Source: CAYWFP01 sp964457365
GTDB taxonomy: Bacteria; Planctomycetota; SZUA-567
Direction: 5' to 3'
Length of the DNA stretch: 35,474 nt
Assembly: GCA_964457365.1 (NCBI GenBank)
Contig: CAYWFP010000031.1
Span: 1-35,474 of the forward strand
The notes below the pieces were generated by a model. It did no database searches. It was not told where the DNA came from and saw nothing but the letters and a program-made list of their open reading frames with translations. The translations under genes were made by a program, and so were the position numbers. Positions 1-7,703 of the stretch are shown piece after piece; the first letter of the stretch is position 1, and every line of letters starts with the position of its first letter.

Positions 1-6
1 CGGACC

Positions 7-54
7 GTCGGCGCGCCGAGCGAAATCCCGATCTTATTGCTTAACGGGTCCTTA
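7..54 (+). repeat. 48-bp dispersed repeat, copy A
   Basis: This 48-bp stretch is identical, base for base, to the reverse complement of 14274-14321. Its core (24-52) recurs in direct orientation at 4371-4399 with one mismatch in 29. It contains a 12-bp perfect palindrome, TCGGCGCGCCGA, at 9-20. The window begins inside or just left of the repeat, so its left limit may be cut off. Read on the plus strand it is open (GAPSEIPILLLNGSL) but there is no start or known protein. Positions 55-251 hold no other recognisable feature. Confidence 0.9.
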
Positions 55-251
55 GCTTCGTTATTCAGTTTTAACTCGAGCATGAACGACATACCGAACT
101 CGTCGATTGCTAAATGTATCCATAGCGGCACACGGCATTAAACTTCGCCGAGCTCTTACGTTCCGTATGAATGCCAGCGCCCCATTCAAGACTCATGTGT
201 CGGTTGTGGTCGATGGGCATTCCGGCCTCCGAGAAGGAAGAGGGGGAGACT

Positions 252-1391
252 ATGAGTGCGCCCAATCGACGGCAGACCGATACGCAGAAGACGCCCTGCG
301 GTTGTTGCGGATGCATGGAATGCCCCGTCGTATATTCGCGGAACTATATGCCGGCACTCTATGGTTCTTGTGCCTTGGACAGACTGACCGCCGAGGGCGT
401 CAAACGTGTTCGCCTGAACTTACGCATGTGTCTGAACTGCGGTTTCGCCTGGAATGATGATTTTCGTATCGAAGACACGAAGCACGACGCGAACTATCGA
501 TTCGACCTTTCATACTCCACTGTATGTTCAAGCAATTTCGATAATCTAGTCGTTTGGATCGGATCTCACGGGCTGTTAAATAGCAAAATCGTGGAGATCG
601 GTTGTGGCAGCGGCTTTCTACTCGATAAATTAAGAAATGCCGGCGCTGATGCAATCGGTTTTGAACCGACATATTCCGGCTCGAAGCCATATATAATTAG
701 CGATTATTTTTCTGAAAAATATGATAATATCAATGCCGAACTCGTAATCATGCGACATGTTCTCGAACATATTCCGGATTTCCGAAAACTGCTTGAATTG
801 TTTCGTGACGTCTTCGGGGAGAAGTGCATGTTATATCTAGACGTACCTGCTTTTGAATGGAGTTTTCAACATAAAGCCTTTTGGAACATATACCACGGGC
901 ATTGCTCGTATTTTACACGGGAGAGCCTGCTTGCGCTTTATCCGAAGGCTATCCACCAATACACATCACAAAATACCAATCAGTTCGTTCTTGCAAAGGC
1001 AGGCGACCTAACGGCCCCTGGCAATACGTCTTTTTCGAACGGCGGATTTTCCGTAATGGGCATTTCTCCGAATTTCGGCCACTTCGACGTTCGCATCGAC
1101 TCGGAACGATGGTTTGTTGAAAATCATCCCGGACTGATCTGCTGGGGCGGGGTCGGAGGCGGTCCATGTTATGCCAATACAATCGATCCCGCACGCAAAT
1201 ACATAAGATATCTGATCGATATAAATCCGAATCTAAAAAACAAATATATATTCGGATCAGGCCATGAAATCGAGTCTCCATCGGCACTCAAAATGATTTC
1301 CGGCGGCGACATTCTTATTATGAATACTAATTACAAGGATGAAATCGCGCAGATAGCGCCTGCCGATTTCACTCTCCATACGCTTTGGTAA
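252..1391 (+). CDS. SAM-dependent C-methyltransferase with zinc-binding N-terminus
   Basis: This is a 379-residue protein with the three-part layout of sugar and polyketide C-methyltransferases of the TylCIII/NovU type. A Cys-rich N-terminal segment probably binds zinc (Cys at about 16-24, then C60xxC63). A Rossmann SAM domain follows, with motif EIGCGSG at 115-121 and RHVLEHIPD as the acidic/His loop. The C-terminal domain carries GGVGGGPCYANTI and a DxNP-type stretch. ATG 252 is preceded by a purine-rich GAAGGAAGAGGGGGAG; an upstream in-frame ATG at 171 has no such site. Codon use is clearly more AT-rich than in the neighbours, suggesting recent acquisition. No other deoxysugar or polyketide genes lie nearby, so the substrate is unknown. 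Confidence 0.85.
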   Translation: MSAPNRRQTDTQKTPCGCCGCMECPVVYSRNYMPALYGSCALDRLTAEGVKRVRLNLRMCLNCGFAWNDDFRIEDTKHDANYRFDLSYSTVCSSNFDNLVVWIGSHGLLNSKIVEIGCGSGFLLDKLRNAGADAIGFEPTYSGSKPYIISDYFSEKYDNINAELVIMRHVLEHIPDFRKLLELFRDVFGEKCMLYLDVPAFEWSFQHKAFWNIYHGHCSYFTRESLLALYPKAIHQYTSQNTNQFVLAKAGDLTAPGNTSFSNGGFSVMGISPNFGHFDVRIDSERWFVENHPGLICWGGVGGGPCYANTIDPARKYIRYLIDINPNLKNKYIFGSGHEIESPSALKMISGGDILIMNTNYKDEIAQIAPADFTLHTLW

Positions 1392-1573
1392 TTTGATGCG
1401 GCTGGCTTGTCATACAGAAGCCGGGGTGGCTTAAGGTGGATCGCCCGGTCTGTAAATGCGGCTGTAACGGAGAGAGGCCGTATGCCGACGGTAGTTACAG
1501 CCGCGCGCGAGAGCCCCCAAGAATTCCGTCTAGAATTTTTCGCACTTTCGGCAGAGGTGAATGCAGTCCTCAT

Positions 1574-1813
1574 TCATAGCCCCATGGAAGCTATCCGGCC
1601 AAAGTTGATGCGGCTTCCCGGTCGGGCGAGAGCGCACGGCCCACCCGCGAACGGACCACGGCCGGAGGAGGGGAAGACGGACGACCGCCAGCGGTGTCCA
1701 AGTGCCTGACACGCCGCTTCGATATCGGCGTCCGACAGGTACGGCGCAAACGCCGCCACCTGTACATTTTCCCATTGCCGCTTGAAATCCCCGCCGTCAT
1801 TGCGGATACTCAT
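1574..1813 (-). pseudogene. Remnant of an IS4-type transposase N-terminus
   Basis: On the minus strand one frame reads AFAPYLSDADIEAACQALGH followed by RWRSSVFP. The similarity then continues in a second frame (about 1690 down to 1591) as PAVVRSRVGRALSPDREAAS. Joined, these resemble the first ~70 residues of IS4-type transposases, whose N-termini carry an 'A.(G)HRWR..-P.VTV..F..QVLSPD.S' pattern. A frameshift near 1680 and the absence of any DDE catalytic region make it a decayed fragment. No terminal repeats were found. The rest of 1392-2108 holds no gene I can support. The family assignment is from memory of the pattern. Confidence 0.55.
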
Positions 1814-2108
1814 GGGAAAGCCTTCAATCCGACAGAAGTTGACTTCTACATCTCTTCCATCGGCGCTGGAACCCCCGGCTTTAATCTTACTTATAGCTTA
1901 GCTTTATGCCATTGTATTGGGACCCCGGCTTTTGGACCTTGTTGCCTATTCTTGTATCCACGGCTTTTCCGTGAAATGCATGGCCAGCGCGAACTTTGAG
2001 TTTTCTTGGCGAGTCTGGTCTGCATCTTGCCTTATTATGGAGGGAAGGGGTACGGGTGGGGCAGTCTTCGTCGTTTGGCCTGTCTTATATTCCTCTGCGA
2101 AGGAGGCT

Positions 2109-3503
2109 TTGATTAGCGCGATTCGAGATTTCCTAGGCGACCAGGCCGAAGGCCTGCTCAACCGTACTTGTAAGAGCATTCCGAAGGAACAACTTCATCT
2201 GCCGGGAGCCGATGTGGTGGACCGGATCTATGCGGCGTCGGATCGGTCCAACCGAGTGCTGGGCGCATTGAATTGGCTGATCCATACGGGGCGGCTGAGC
2301 GGGACGGGCTACCTCAGCATCCTCCCCGTCGATCAGGGCATCGAGCACACGGTCGGTGCATCCTTCGCACCCAACCCGGACTATTTCGATCCCAAGAAGA
2401 TTGTCGAGTTGGCGCTCGAAGGCGGCCGCAACGCCGTTCTCTGGGGCCGGACCGGGCTCATCGTCATCGGAATCGGCAGCCTTCTCGCCTATGCCACCAC
2501 CGGCAACGCGGGCATTCTCTCGGCATCACGTTCTCCTCTAGCCATGAGCCATGACGGCCTCTTGCCTGCCCGGTTCTCCCGTATTCATCCGCGTTACGGC
2601 ACACCCGCCGTGGCGGTGCTGGTCACCTCCTCGATGATGCTCCTCGTTGTCGCTTTCCTTTCCGTCGAGGATCTGGTGAAGACGGCCTCGACCATGCTGC
2701 TGATCTCGCTGGTGCTGATCAACATCTCGGTGATCGTCATGCGCCACAGCCGGATCGCCGGCTACGCCCCCTCTTTCCGGATGCCGCGCTGCCCGTGGCT
2801 GCCCGGGGCCGCCATTCTGCTCTATCTCTTTCTAATTGCTGAAATGGGACTGGTGCCGCTGTTGGTGACCAGCGCTTTTCTTGCCGTCGCCAGCATCTGG
2901 TATATCGCCTATGTGCAGCCGCGCATCGACCGCGAATCGGCTGTGGCCTACCCGGTCAAGGGCATCCTTTCCAAGCATATCAAGCGCACGGGGCTGGAAG
3001 ACAAACTGGTCCAGATCTGCCTGGAACGGGACGAGATGGAGGCCGACCGCTTCGACCTTCTTGTCCGGAACGCCCCCGTAATCGATATCGAGCAGGAAGT
3101 GGATGCGGCCGGTCTGTTCCAGCGCATCGGCGAATCCCTCGGCCCGCGTTTGAACCTGTCGGCCGAAGAGCTCCGGGATCTATTGATCGAACGCGAGGCC
3201 GATTCCAGTACGGTTATCCAGCCGGGATTGGCCATCCAGCATGTCGTCGTGGAAGGAGAAGGCATCTTCGAATTGGCGCTCGTGCGCTGCCGGTCGGGGG
3301 CGGTGTTCTCACAATTCCATCCGCCCGTTCACACGGCGTTCGTCCTGATCGGCTCCCACGACGAGCGGCCCTACCATCTTCGCGCCCTCGTCGCCATCGC
3401 CCATGTGGTGCAAGAGACGGATTTCCAGAAACGATGGATGGAAGCGGCCAATGCCGAGCAGTTGCGGGATGTGGTCCTCCTCTCCAGTCGTAAGCGGGGA
3501 TAG
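2109..3503 (+). CDS. Chimera: class I aldolase N-terminus fused to APC permease-EIIA C-terminus
   Basis: Residues 1-110 match the N-terminus of FbaB-type class I fructose-bisphosphate aldolase (IPKEQLHLPGADVVDRIY, TGRLSGTGYLSILPVDQGIE, FDPKKIVELALEGG). At about base 2438, in frame, the sequence becomes the last six membrane segments of an APC-family amino-acid permease (GLIVIGIGSLLAYATTGNAG, SASRSPLAMSHDGLLPARFS). A cytoplasmic linker and a PTS EIIA Fru/Ntr-like domain (GLAIQHVVVEG with the conserved His) follow. The aldolase half lacks the Schiff-base lysine region, and the permease half lacks TM1-6, so neither ancestral activity is likely. The TTG at 2109 follows AGGAGG (2101-2106), but the 2-base spacing is short; the open frame extends upstream to 1917. 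Possible explanations are a deletion fusion, relic coding capacity or an assembly join. Confidence 0.75.
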   Translation: MISAIRDFLGDQAEGLLNRTCKSIPKEQLHLPGADVVDRIYAASDRSNRVLGALNWLIHTGRLSGTGYLSILPVDQGIEHTVGASFAPNPDYFDPKKIVELALEGGRNAVLWGRTGLIVIGIGSLLAYATTGNAGILSASRSPLAMSHDGLLPARFSRIHPRYGTPAVAVLVTSSMMLLVVAFLSVEDLVKTASTMLLISLVLINISVIVMRHSRIAGYAPSFRMPRCPWLPGAAILLYLFLIAEMGLVPLLVTSAFLAVASIWYIAYVQPRIDRESAVAYPVKGILSKHIKRTGLEDKLVQICLERDEMEADRFDLLVRNAPVIDIEQEVDAAGLFQRIGESLGPRLNLSAEELRDLLIEREADSSTVIQPGLAIQHVVVEGEGIFELALVRCRSGAVFSQFHPPVHTAFVLIGSHDERPYHLRALVAIAHVVQETDFQKRWMEAANAEQLRDVVLLSSRKRG

Positions 3504-3507
3504 GTTC

Positions 3508-3978
3508 ATGAATGCCGTCATGCTCAACGGTGAGGCCGTCTCGGCGAAGGATCTGGCCTTTCTGGCGAAGGCCATGTCTACGCCAGATATCGTCAAGGAG
3601 AAAGGCGGCTACCTGTTCAAGAGCCGAGTGGACGGCCAGACGTTCCACTTCGGCATTATGCCGAACTTCCTGAACGGCCAGCGGACGTACCATTACGACA
3701 TCGACATCGGCCCGAGCGAGTTCAACCTGATCGGCTCCATCAACGCCAACGGCTCCTTGACCGCTGTATTCAAGCTGGATCGTGCGAAGATCGGGCATCC
3801 CATTCCCGTAGCGGATCGGGAGGAATATCGGCGACAATACGCGCAACTGGCGCGGTTCCTCATCGAATGCGGATTGCCTTCCTCCTTCCCCCTGGATTAC
3901 ATCACCACCGAAGTGCTGCGCGAAGCCCAACTCTGCGAGGAGCCCGCGATCAATCTCGGTCAGCTTGCAGGATTGTAA
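3508..3978 (+). CDS. Uncharacterised 156-residue protein
   Basis: ATG 3508 lies four bases after the stop of the permease-EIIA chimera, and a GGGGATAGG stretch at that stop can serve as ribosome-binding site, so the two are probably cotranscribed. The protein is soluble, without signal peptide or membrane segment. It has alternating beta-like stretches (GGYLFKSRVDGQTFHFGIMP, YHYDIDIGPSEFNLIGSINA, LTAVFKLDRAK) followed by a helical, Tyr/Arg-rich C-terminus. I do not recognise the family. Its place behind a permease-EIIA gene may reflect an original role with that transporter. A strong hairpin follows its stop. Confidence 0.75.
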   Translation: MNAVMLNGEAVSAKDLAFLAKAMSTPDIVKEKGGYLFKSRVDGQTFHFGIMPNFLNGQRTYHYDIDIGPSEFNLIGSINANGSLTAVFKLDRAKIGHPIPVADREEYRRQYAQLARFLIECGLPSSFPLDYITTEVLREAQLCEEPAINLGQLAGL

Positions 3979-3980
3979 AA

Positions 3981-4010
3981 ACGCCCTCCGGATGTGAAGC
4001 CGGAGGGCGT
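3981..4010 (+). terminator. Perfect 11-bp hairpin, terminator-like
   Basis: ACGCCCTCCGG pairs exactly with CCGGAGGGCGT around an 8-base loop, starting three bases after the TAA of the 156-residue gene. On the plus strand no T-run follows, whereas on the minus strand the stem is followed by TTTTT. The shape fits a transcript end or a block to minus-strand read-through. Confidence 0.6.
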
Positions 4011-4189
4011 ACGAACTGTGACACGCGACTCTTCTTCCGCTTCGTTCTCGGAAAATCAATCCGGCATCTCCCCCTTCGCGCGGTTCGCCCCCTTAACTCG
4101 GCCGATCGGATGCCACGCAATCCTCAGCGCCGCATAATCACTCCCTATCGGACAAGGCGCCATCTTGAGCGTGTATATATTGCCGGATA

Positions 4190-4360
4190 TCAAGTGACGG
4201 AATTCGAATATGATAGATAATGGACGAATGCGTAGCGCATCACGTTGATTCCCAGCTTGTACGCCTGCATCGCGGTCTCTTCATCCAGCCCTGAGTGGCC
4301 TTTCTTCCACGCGTCGTTCAGGTCGCCCGGCATGGGCGCGGTAAGGACCCGCGGAAGAAC
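4190..4360 (-). pseudogene. C-terminal fragment of a DUF4159-family protein
   Basis: A 56-codon minus-strand frame reads LNDAWKKGHSGLDEETAMQA then YKLGINVMRYAFVHYLS, ending at TGA 4190-4192. The 'A(F/Y)(K/R)LG(I/V)N.(M/L).YA' ending is typical of DUF4159 proteins, common in Planctomycetes and relatives, which are usually ~200 residues or more. The frame is stopped upstream (TAG at 4361-4363), right where repeat copy B begins, so only the tail survives. The remainder of 4011-4387 shows nothing else. Confidence 0.45.
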
Positions 4361-4370
4361 CTAATTTCAG

Positions 4371-4399
4371 AATCCCGAACTTATTGCTTAACGGGTCCT
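4371..4399 (+). repeat. Dispersed repeat, copy B (29-bp core)
   Basis: This copy matches positions 24-52 in direct orientation, 28 of 29 bases, but lacks the palindromic arm seen in copies A and C. It overlaps the last codons of the 2-hydroxyacid dehydrogenase gene: the ...RTR-stop end is encoded inside the repeat. On its other side lies the truncated DUF4159 fragment. Confidence 0.85.
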
Positions 4400-5347
4400 A
4401 AGAAACGCTTTGGCATTTTCGAGCGCGGCCGCGGCCATGCGGGCGTTGGCGTCCACGGTATTGGAGCCGACGTGCGGCGTCATGACCACGTTGGGCAGCG
4501 TACGCAGATCCATCTCCGGCGCGATCGGCACGTAAGGCTCGTGCGCGTAGACGTCGAGGCCGGCGGCCTCGAGATGCCCCTCGTGCAACCCCCGGTAGAG
4601 CGCGGCCTCGTCCACCAAGGCACCGCGCGCGGTATTGACCAGGTACGCGCCGGCTTTCATGCGATATATCCGCTCGACGTTCAGCCAGTCGCGCGTCTCG
4701 TGCGTCACCGGCAGATGCAGCGAGACGAAGTCCGCCGCACCCAACACCGCGTCGGCGTCGATGGCATAATCCGCCAACCCGCGCATGCGTAGCCATCCGA
4801 TCTGCGTCAGCTTCTCGCGCGCGGCCAACTCCTTCAGCGGCATCCTGTCGACGGCGACAACGCGCATGCCCAGGCCGTGACCGGCGATGCGGGCCACCGC
4901 GCGGCCGATCCCGCCGAAGCCGATCAGCCCCAGCGTGCGGCCGTGGAGTTCAACCCCCATCTCGCCGTGGAAAGCGCCGGCAACGGTCCGGCCGTGCAGC
5001 CAGGCCACGTGCCGGGCGAGCGCGCCCATCAGCCAGACCGCATGCTCGGCCACCGAGCGGTCGAGCGTTCCGGGCATATTGACCACGAGCACGTCGTGCG
5101 CGCGCGCCTGTTCGAAATCGATGCCGTCGGTACCGACGCCGAAGCGGGCGATCAACCCGCCGGCGAGCGCCTCGTACAACGCCCCGCAGTATTCGTTCGT
5201 GCCGACGATCGCCACCTTCGCGTCATGATTGCGACACGCCTGCGCCAGCGCATGCTCCTCCGCCGGCGCGGCCACGCAGTCGGATTCGGCGGCGAAGACG
5301 GCCTCGCCCTTGGCGTATTCAATGTCGGTGACCACGATGGTGCTCAT
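4388..5347 (-). CDS. D-isomer-specific 2-hydroxyacid dehydrogenase
   Basis: This is a 319-residue NAD(P)-dependent oxidoreductase of the phosphoglycerate/glycerate dehydrogenase superfamily, interconverting a 2-keto acid and its D-2-hydroxy acid. The nucleotide-binding motif GFGGIG is at 143-148 in a ~180-residue central domain. The catalytic triad is Arg241 (NTARGALVDE), Glu270 (YAHEPY) and His292 (TPHVGSNT). Length is normal for family members without an ACT domain. The exact substrate cannot be read from sequence. Its stop codon lies within repeat copy B, so the last three residues (RTR) may be repeat-derived; a GAGATGCG stretch precedes the ATG. Confidence 0.9.
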   Translation of the reverse strand: MSTIVVTDIEYAKGEAVFAAESDCVAAPAEEHALAQACRNHDAKVAIVGTNEYCGALYEALAGGLIARFGVGTDGIDFEQARAHDVLVVNMPGTLDRSVAEHAVWLMGALARHVAWLHGRTVAGAFHGEMGVELHGRTLGLIGFGGIGRAVARIAGHGLGMRVVAVDRMPLKELAAREKLTQIGWLRMRGLADYAIDADAVLGAADFVSLHLPVTHETRDWLNVERIYRMKAGAYLVNTARGALVDEAALYRGLHEGHLEAAGLDVYAHEPYVPIAPEMDLRTLPNVVMTPHVGSNTVDANARMAAAALENAKAFLRTR

Positions 5348-5454
5348 CGCATCTCCCCTCTGCCGGGGCCAACCGGTCCGCGCCGGCCTTCGCCAACCGC
5401 GACCGGATCCCGTAAGAGGCGATTATGACGCGGGAGAAGGATTGGGGCAAGGGC

Positions 5455-5979
5455 TTATGGCTTCGCCGAGCTGTTTTCGCTTGCCATGACCGGCGCCAGC
5501 GCGGCGCGTATGTCGTGCTCGTCAGGCCTCGAGACGGAATCGGGAAAACGTGATTCGCTGTTGAGCGTAACCAGTACCCGAGGCATTCTCCTGTTCCGGT
5601 GCAAGAACTTGAGAATCGGTCCCTCCGGAGTGAACCCGAGAATGACATACTTCAGGCCGCCTTTGGAAAGATAGCGAAATTCCAATTCCGGGAGCTCTTT
5701 GAAAACAAAAGCGTCTTTTCCGGTCGCGCGGCAATGAATAGATGTCATCTCCTGTGCGTCAAGCGGATAACGCCGGTTCTGAGTCCTGAACGTCTCCAAT
5801 TCTTGCGCAACCTGCGCCAGCGTGAACATCGAAAAGCAATGCCGTCGGTTCATGATCGTGCGTTCATAAACCACCAGGGAATGAAACCCGATGAAGGCAT
5901 ACCCCAGCACCACCGGCGCAAGGAGCAGCTTGATCTGGCTTTTACGCGGGCAGACGTTAGGAATGATACGGAACGACAT
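5455..5979 (-). CDS. Small membrane-anchored protein with a pseudopilin-like stretch
   Basis: The 174-residue product starts at an ATG preceded by GGGAGGGTGATGA. One hydrophobic segment (about 18-38, LLLAPVVLGYAFIGFHSLVV) would anchor it, leaving the rest outside the membrane. FTLAQVAQELETFRTQNRRY and PLDAQEM resemble the 'L..y....G.YP....L' segment of type II/IV pseudopilin globular domains, but there is no prepilin peptidase motif. The C-terminus ends in a Ser/Ala-rich tail. It is last in a leftward cluster with the proline-rich membrane protein and the zinc ribbon gene. Function is unknown; pseudopilin relatedness is only a suggestion. Confidence 0.7.
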   Translation of the reverse strand: MSFRIIPNVCPRKSQIKLLLAPVVLGYAFIGFHSLVVYERTIMNRRHCFSMFTLAQVAQELETFRTQNRRYPLDAQEMTSIHCRATGKDAFVFKELPELEFRYLSKGGLKYVILGFTPEGPILKFLHRNRRMPRVLVTLNSESRFPDSVSRPDEHDIRAALAPVMASENSSAKP

Positions 5980-6033
5980 TCATCACCCTCCCATATACGG
6001 AAGGGTACTCCATGAACGGGGCGGACACAAGCG

Positions 6034-6645
6034 CTACAGCGCCCCTTCGAGCGCGTTCTCGAAATCTTCTTTGGGTTCTTCTTCGGCAGGCTCGTCTTCC
6101 GGTTCCTCGACCGGATCGGGTGCGACGGTCGAACGCGGCGTCCTTTTGGCGGAGCCGTCGCTCGGCTGTAAAAGTCCCAGCCCCCGGGTATTGCCGCGAT
6201 CGGGCACCGCATGCATATTCGGGGCGTTTTCTTCGCTCTCGGACGAGGCGGTGTTGCGCGCGGGTCGGCGCGGCTTATTCTTCGGCGGGCCATCGTTCAG
6301 GAGCCCCGGCCCGAGCGTCGGCGCGGGCACGGGCGCGGGCGCGGGCTTGGCCCTGGGTGTCGGCGCTGGGGCGGGAGTGGCGGTGACGGCGGGTTGAGTA
6401 CGGATCACCGCCTGCTGCGGCGTGACTGGGGTATCGGCCGACGGCAGCGGATCGGGCTGGGGTTGCGAGATCGCCGCCACCAGGATCACCCCGCCGACAA
6501 TGACCGCGCCGAGCGAGACGAGCATGATCGTCTGGTTGCTGTTCGACCTGCGCGGCGCGCGGGCACGGCGCTCCTTGCCCTCGCCGGATCGCCCCCCCTC
6601 GCTGCGCGTTCCCGTTGCCTTGCTCCGACTGCGTCGCCTGCCCAT
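6034..6645 (-). CDS. Single-pass membrane protein with basic N-terminus and proline-rich domain
   Basis: The 203-residue product has a very basic ~37-residue cytoplasmic N-terminus (MGRRRSRSKATGTRSEGGRS). One membrane helix follows at about 39-60 (IMLVSLGAVIVGGVILVAAI). A long low-complexity Pro/Ala segment (about 65-115) may span the wall or periplasm, and the C-terminus is strongly acidic (PVEEPEDEPAEEEPKEDFEN). GGGAAG precedes the ATG, only 15 bases after the zinc-ribbon gene. No enzymatic domain is visible. The architecture suits a tether or envelope linker. Confidence 0.7.
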   Translation of the reverse strand: MGRRRSRSKATGTRSEGGRSGEGKERRARAPRRSNSNQTIMLVSLGAVIVGGVILVAAISQPQPDPLPSADTPVTPQQAVIRTQPAVTATPAPAPTPRAKPAPAPVPAPTLGPGLLNDGPPKNKPRRPARNTASSESEENAPNMHAVPDRGNTRGLGLLQPSDGSAKRTPRSTVAPDPVEEPEDEPAEEEPKEDFENALEGAL

Positions 6646-6660
6646 ATTCTTCCCGTTCGG

Positions 6661-6846
6661 TTATGCAGATACGGCCGGCTGCCAGAGCGGCGCGGCCTTC
6701 TCCCGCAGCGCCACGATCCGCGTCAACCTCGACGAGCCGCATTCGCGGCAGAGCGTCGATTCGTACGGCGCCAACACGACATCGTGCTCCTCGTTTCCGC
6801 ATTCGCGGCAGCGTAAGCGCGCGGCAACCGGTTTCGCGTACATCAT
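6661..6846 (-). CDS. 61-residue zinc-ribbon protein
   Basis: Two CxxC knuckles, CRECG at 13-17 and CRECG at 33-37, are separated by ~16 residues (LRCRECGNEEHDVV, STLCRECGSSRL), which is a compact zinc ribbon. A GAGGACGGA stretch precedes the ATG. It is the first gene of a leftward three-gene cluster with short spacings (15 and 54 bases), so all three are probably cotranscribed. Such stand-alone ribbons may bind nucleic acid or act as protein adaptors; sequence alone does not decide. Confidence 0.75.
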   Translation of the reverse strand: MMYAKPVAARLRCRECGNEEHDVVLAPYESTLCRECGSSRLTRIVALREKAAPLWQPAVSA

Positions 6847-6963
6847 TCCGTCCTCGTCGCCTGCACATCAGGCATTCATCCCATAGAACGCACGAAAACG
6901 ACGAATCGTTCAGGAATTCCGGGCGAAAAGACGAAAGATAAGCGCGGGCAGGTTGTTGCGATT

Positions 6964-6984
6964 GCGGCAATCCACAATTGCCGC
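6964..6984. repeat. Perfect inverted repeat, 8-bp arms
   Basis: GCGGCAAT and ATTGCCGC flank the loop CCACA in the gene-free region 6847-7220. The right arm overlaps the -35 box of the plus-strand promoter candidate at 6978-7006, so it could be an operator. Confidence 0.5.
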
Positions 6985-7006
6985 CCCTGAATCATTGCGG
7001 GATAAT
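6978..7006 (+). promoter_or_regulatory. Sigma70-like promoter candidate facing a gene-free region
   Basis: TTGCCG, a 17-base spacer, then GATAAT (five of six matches to TATAAT). No plus-strand gene follows; the next gene, ending at 7261, is on the opposite strand. Confidence 0.4.
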
Positions 7007-7012
7007 ACCGGA

Positions 7013-7260
7013 AACGGTTGAAATCGGCGCCGTGCGGCAGACGCTTCGACTCTGTCCGCTCCATCGTGCATTTCAAAATACCGAATACTTATCGGCGCAT
7101 TTCCGGTTTGCCAGAGGCTCGTGCCATATCTTCATCCGCAAGCGAATTCTAGGCCGACGGGTGAATATTCTGTTGCACTCATGCATTTTGCGCAACGACA
7201 CGGCGCTTGTTGCACACGGCAAACAAAAGCGCGCCCGGTCGCCCGGGCGCTCTCTTCGTT
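7013..7260 (+). ncRNA. Candidate small RNA
   Basis: A promoter-like pair at 6978-7006 and the hairpin at 7231-7250, followed by TCTCTTCGTTT, bracket about 245 bases with no convincing coding frame. I recognise no known RNA family. This is inference from the flanking signals; the hairpin is better explained as the terminator of the opposite-strand gene. Confidence 0.2.
7221..7250 (-). terminator. Rho-independent terminator of the 97-residue gene
   Basis: On the minus strand GCGCCCGG-GCGA-CCGGGCGC is followed by GCTTTTGTTT, ten bases past the stop at 7261. This is a strong GC stem with a U-rich tail. Confidence 0.8.
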
Positions 7261-7554
7261 TCAGACGACCAGCGGCTGGTCTTCCCGCGGTGCGTTGACG
7301 TCGAGGCCGAGCTCCATCAGCTTGTCCAGCCGGCGGCGCTCAAGGTTCCGATCGACCAGTTCATCATACTCGTCGCACCATTCGATGATGAACTGGAACA
7401 TCTCGGCTTCGCCCTTGGATTTGAGAATGGGAATGTTGCGCCGGTTCTTCCAGTTGCGGCGGAACAGCTCCTCGCGCTTCTCTTCCACCTCACGGCGCCA
7501 GCGTTCGGCCTGGCGCGCAGAGATTCCCTCGACTTTTTGTTGCACTGTGCCCAT
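7261..7554 (-). CDS. 97-residue charged helical protein, unknown function
   Basis: The product is short, soluble and highly charged (AERWRREVEEKREELFRRNW, then FQFIIEWCDEYDELVDRNLE). The first half is probably a helical or coiled segment. I chose the ATG at 7554 because a run of G (GGGGGGG) sits six bases upstream; an in-frame ATG five codons earlier has no such site. The gene has its own promoter candidate (7674-7703) and a clear terminator, which supports it as real and monocistronic. I do not recognise the family. Confidence 0.75.
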   Translation of the reverse strand: MGTVQQKVEGISARQAERWRREVEEKREELFRRNWKNRRNIPILKSKGEAEMFQFIIEWCDEYDELVDRNLERRRLDKLMELGLDVNAPREDQPLVV

Positions 7555-7673
7555 GTCAGACCCCCCCATGGCCCGGTGTCACCAACCACTGCGCTCCCCA
7601 ACGCAATTCGCGAAAAACACCGAGCAGGCTAGCAAGGTTCCAATGAAATCGTTGCCGAACCGAATGGGTAAAC

Positions 7674-7703
7674 TTTATACGAAAAAAGTGGATATCCATG
7701 CAA
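7674..7703 (-). promoter_or_regulatory. Promoter of the 97-residue gene
   Basis: On the minus strand TTGCAT is followed by an 18-base spacer and TATAAA, giving a leader of roughly 110 bases before ATG 7554. The rest of 7570-8070 contains no gene I can support. Confidence 0.55.

Noticed and set aside
3214..4059. 281-codon minus-strand frame across the permease end and the 156-residue gene
   Set aside because: No motif or ribosome-binding site; the plus-strand genes in the same place have recognisable domains or good starts.
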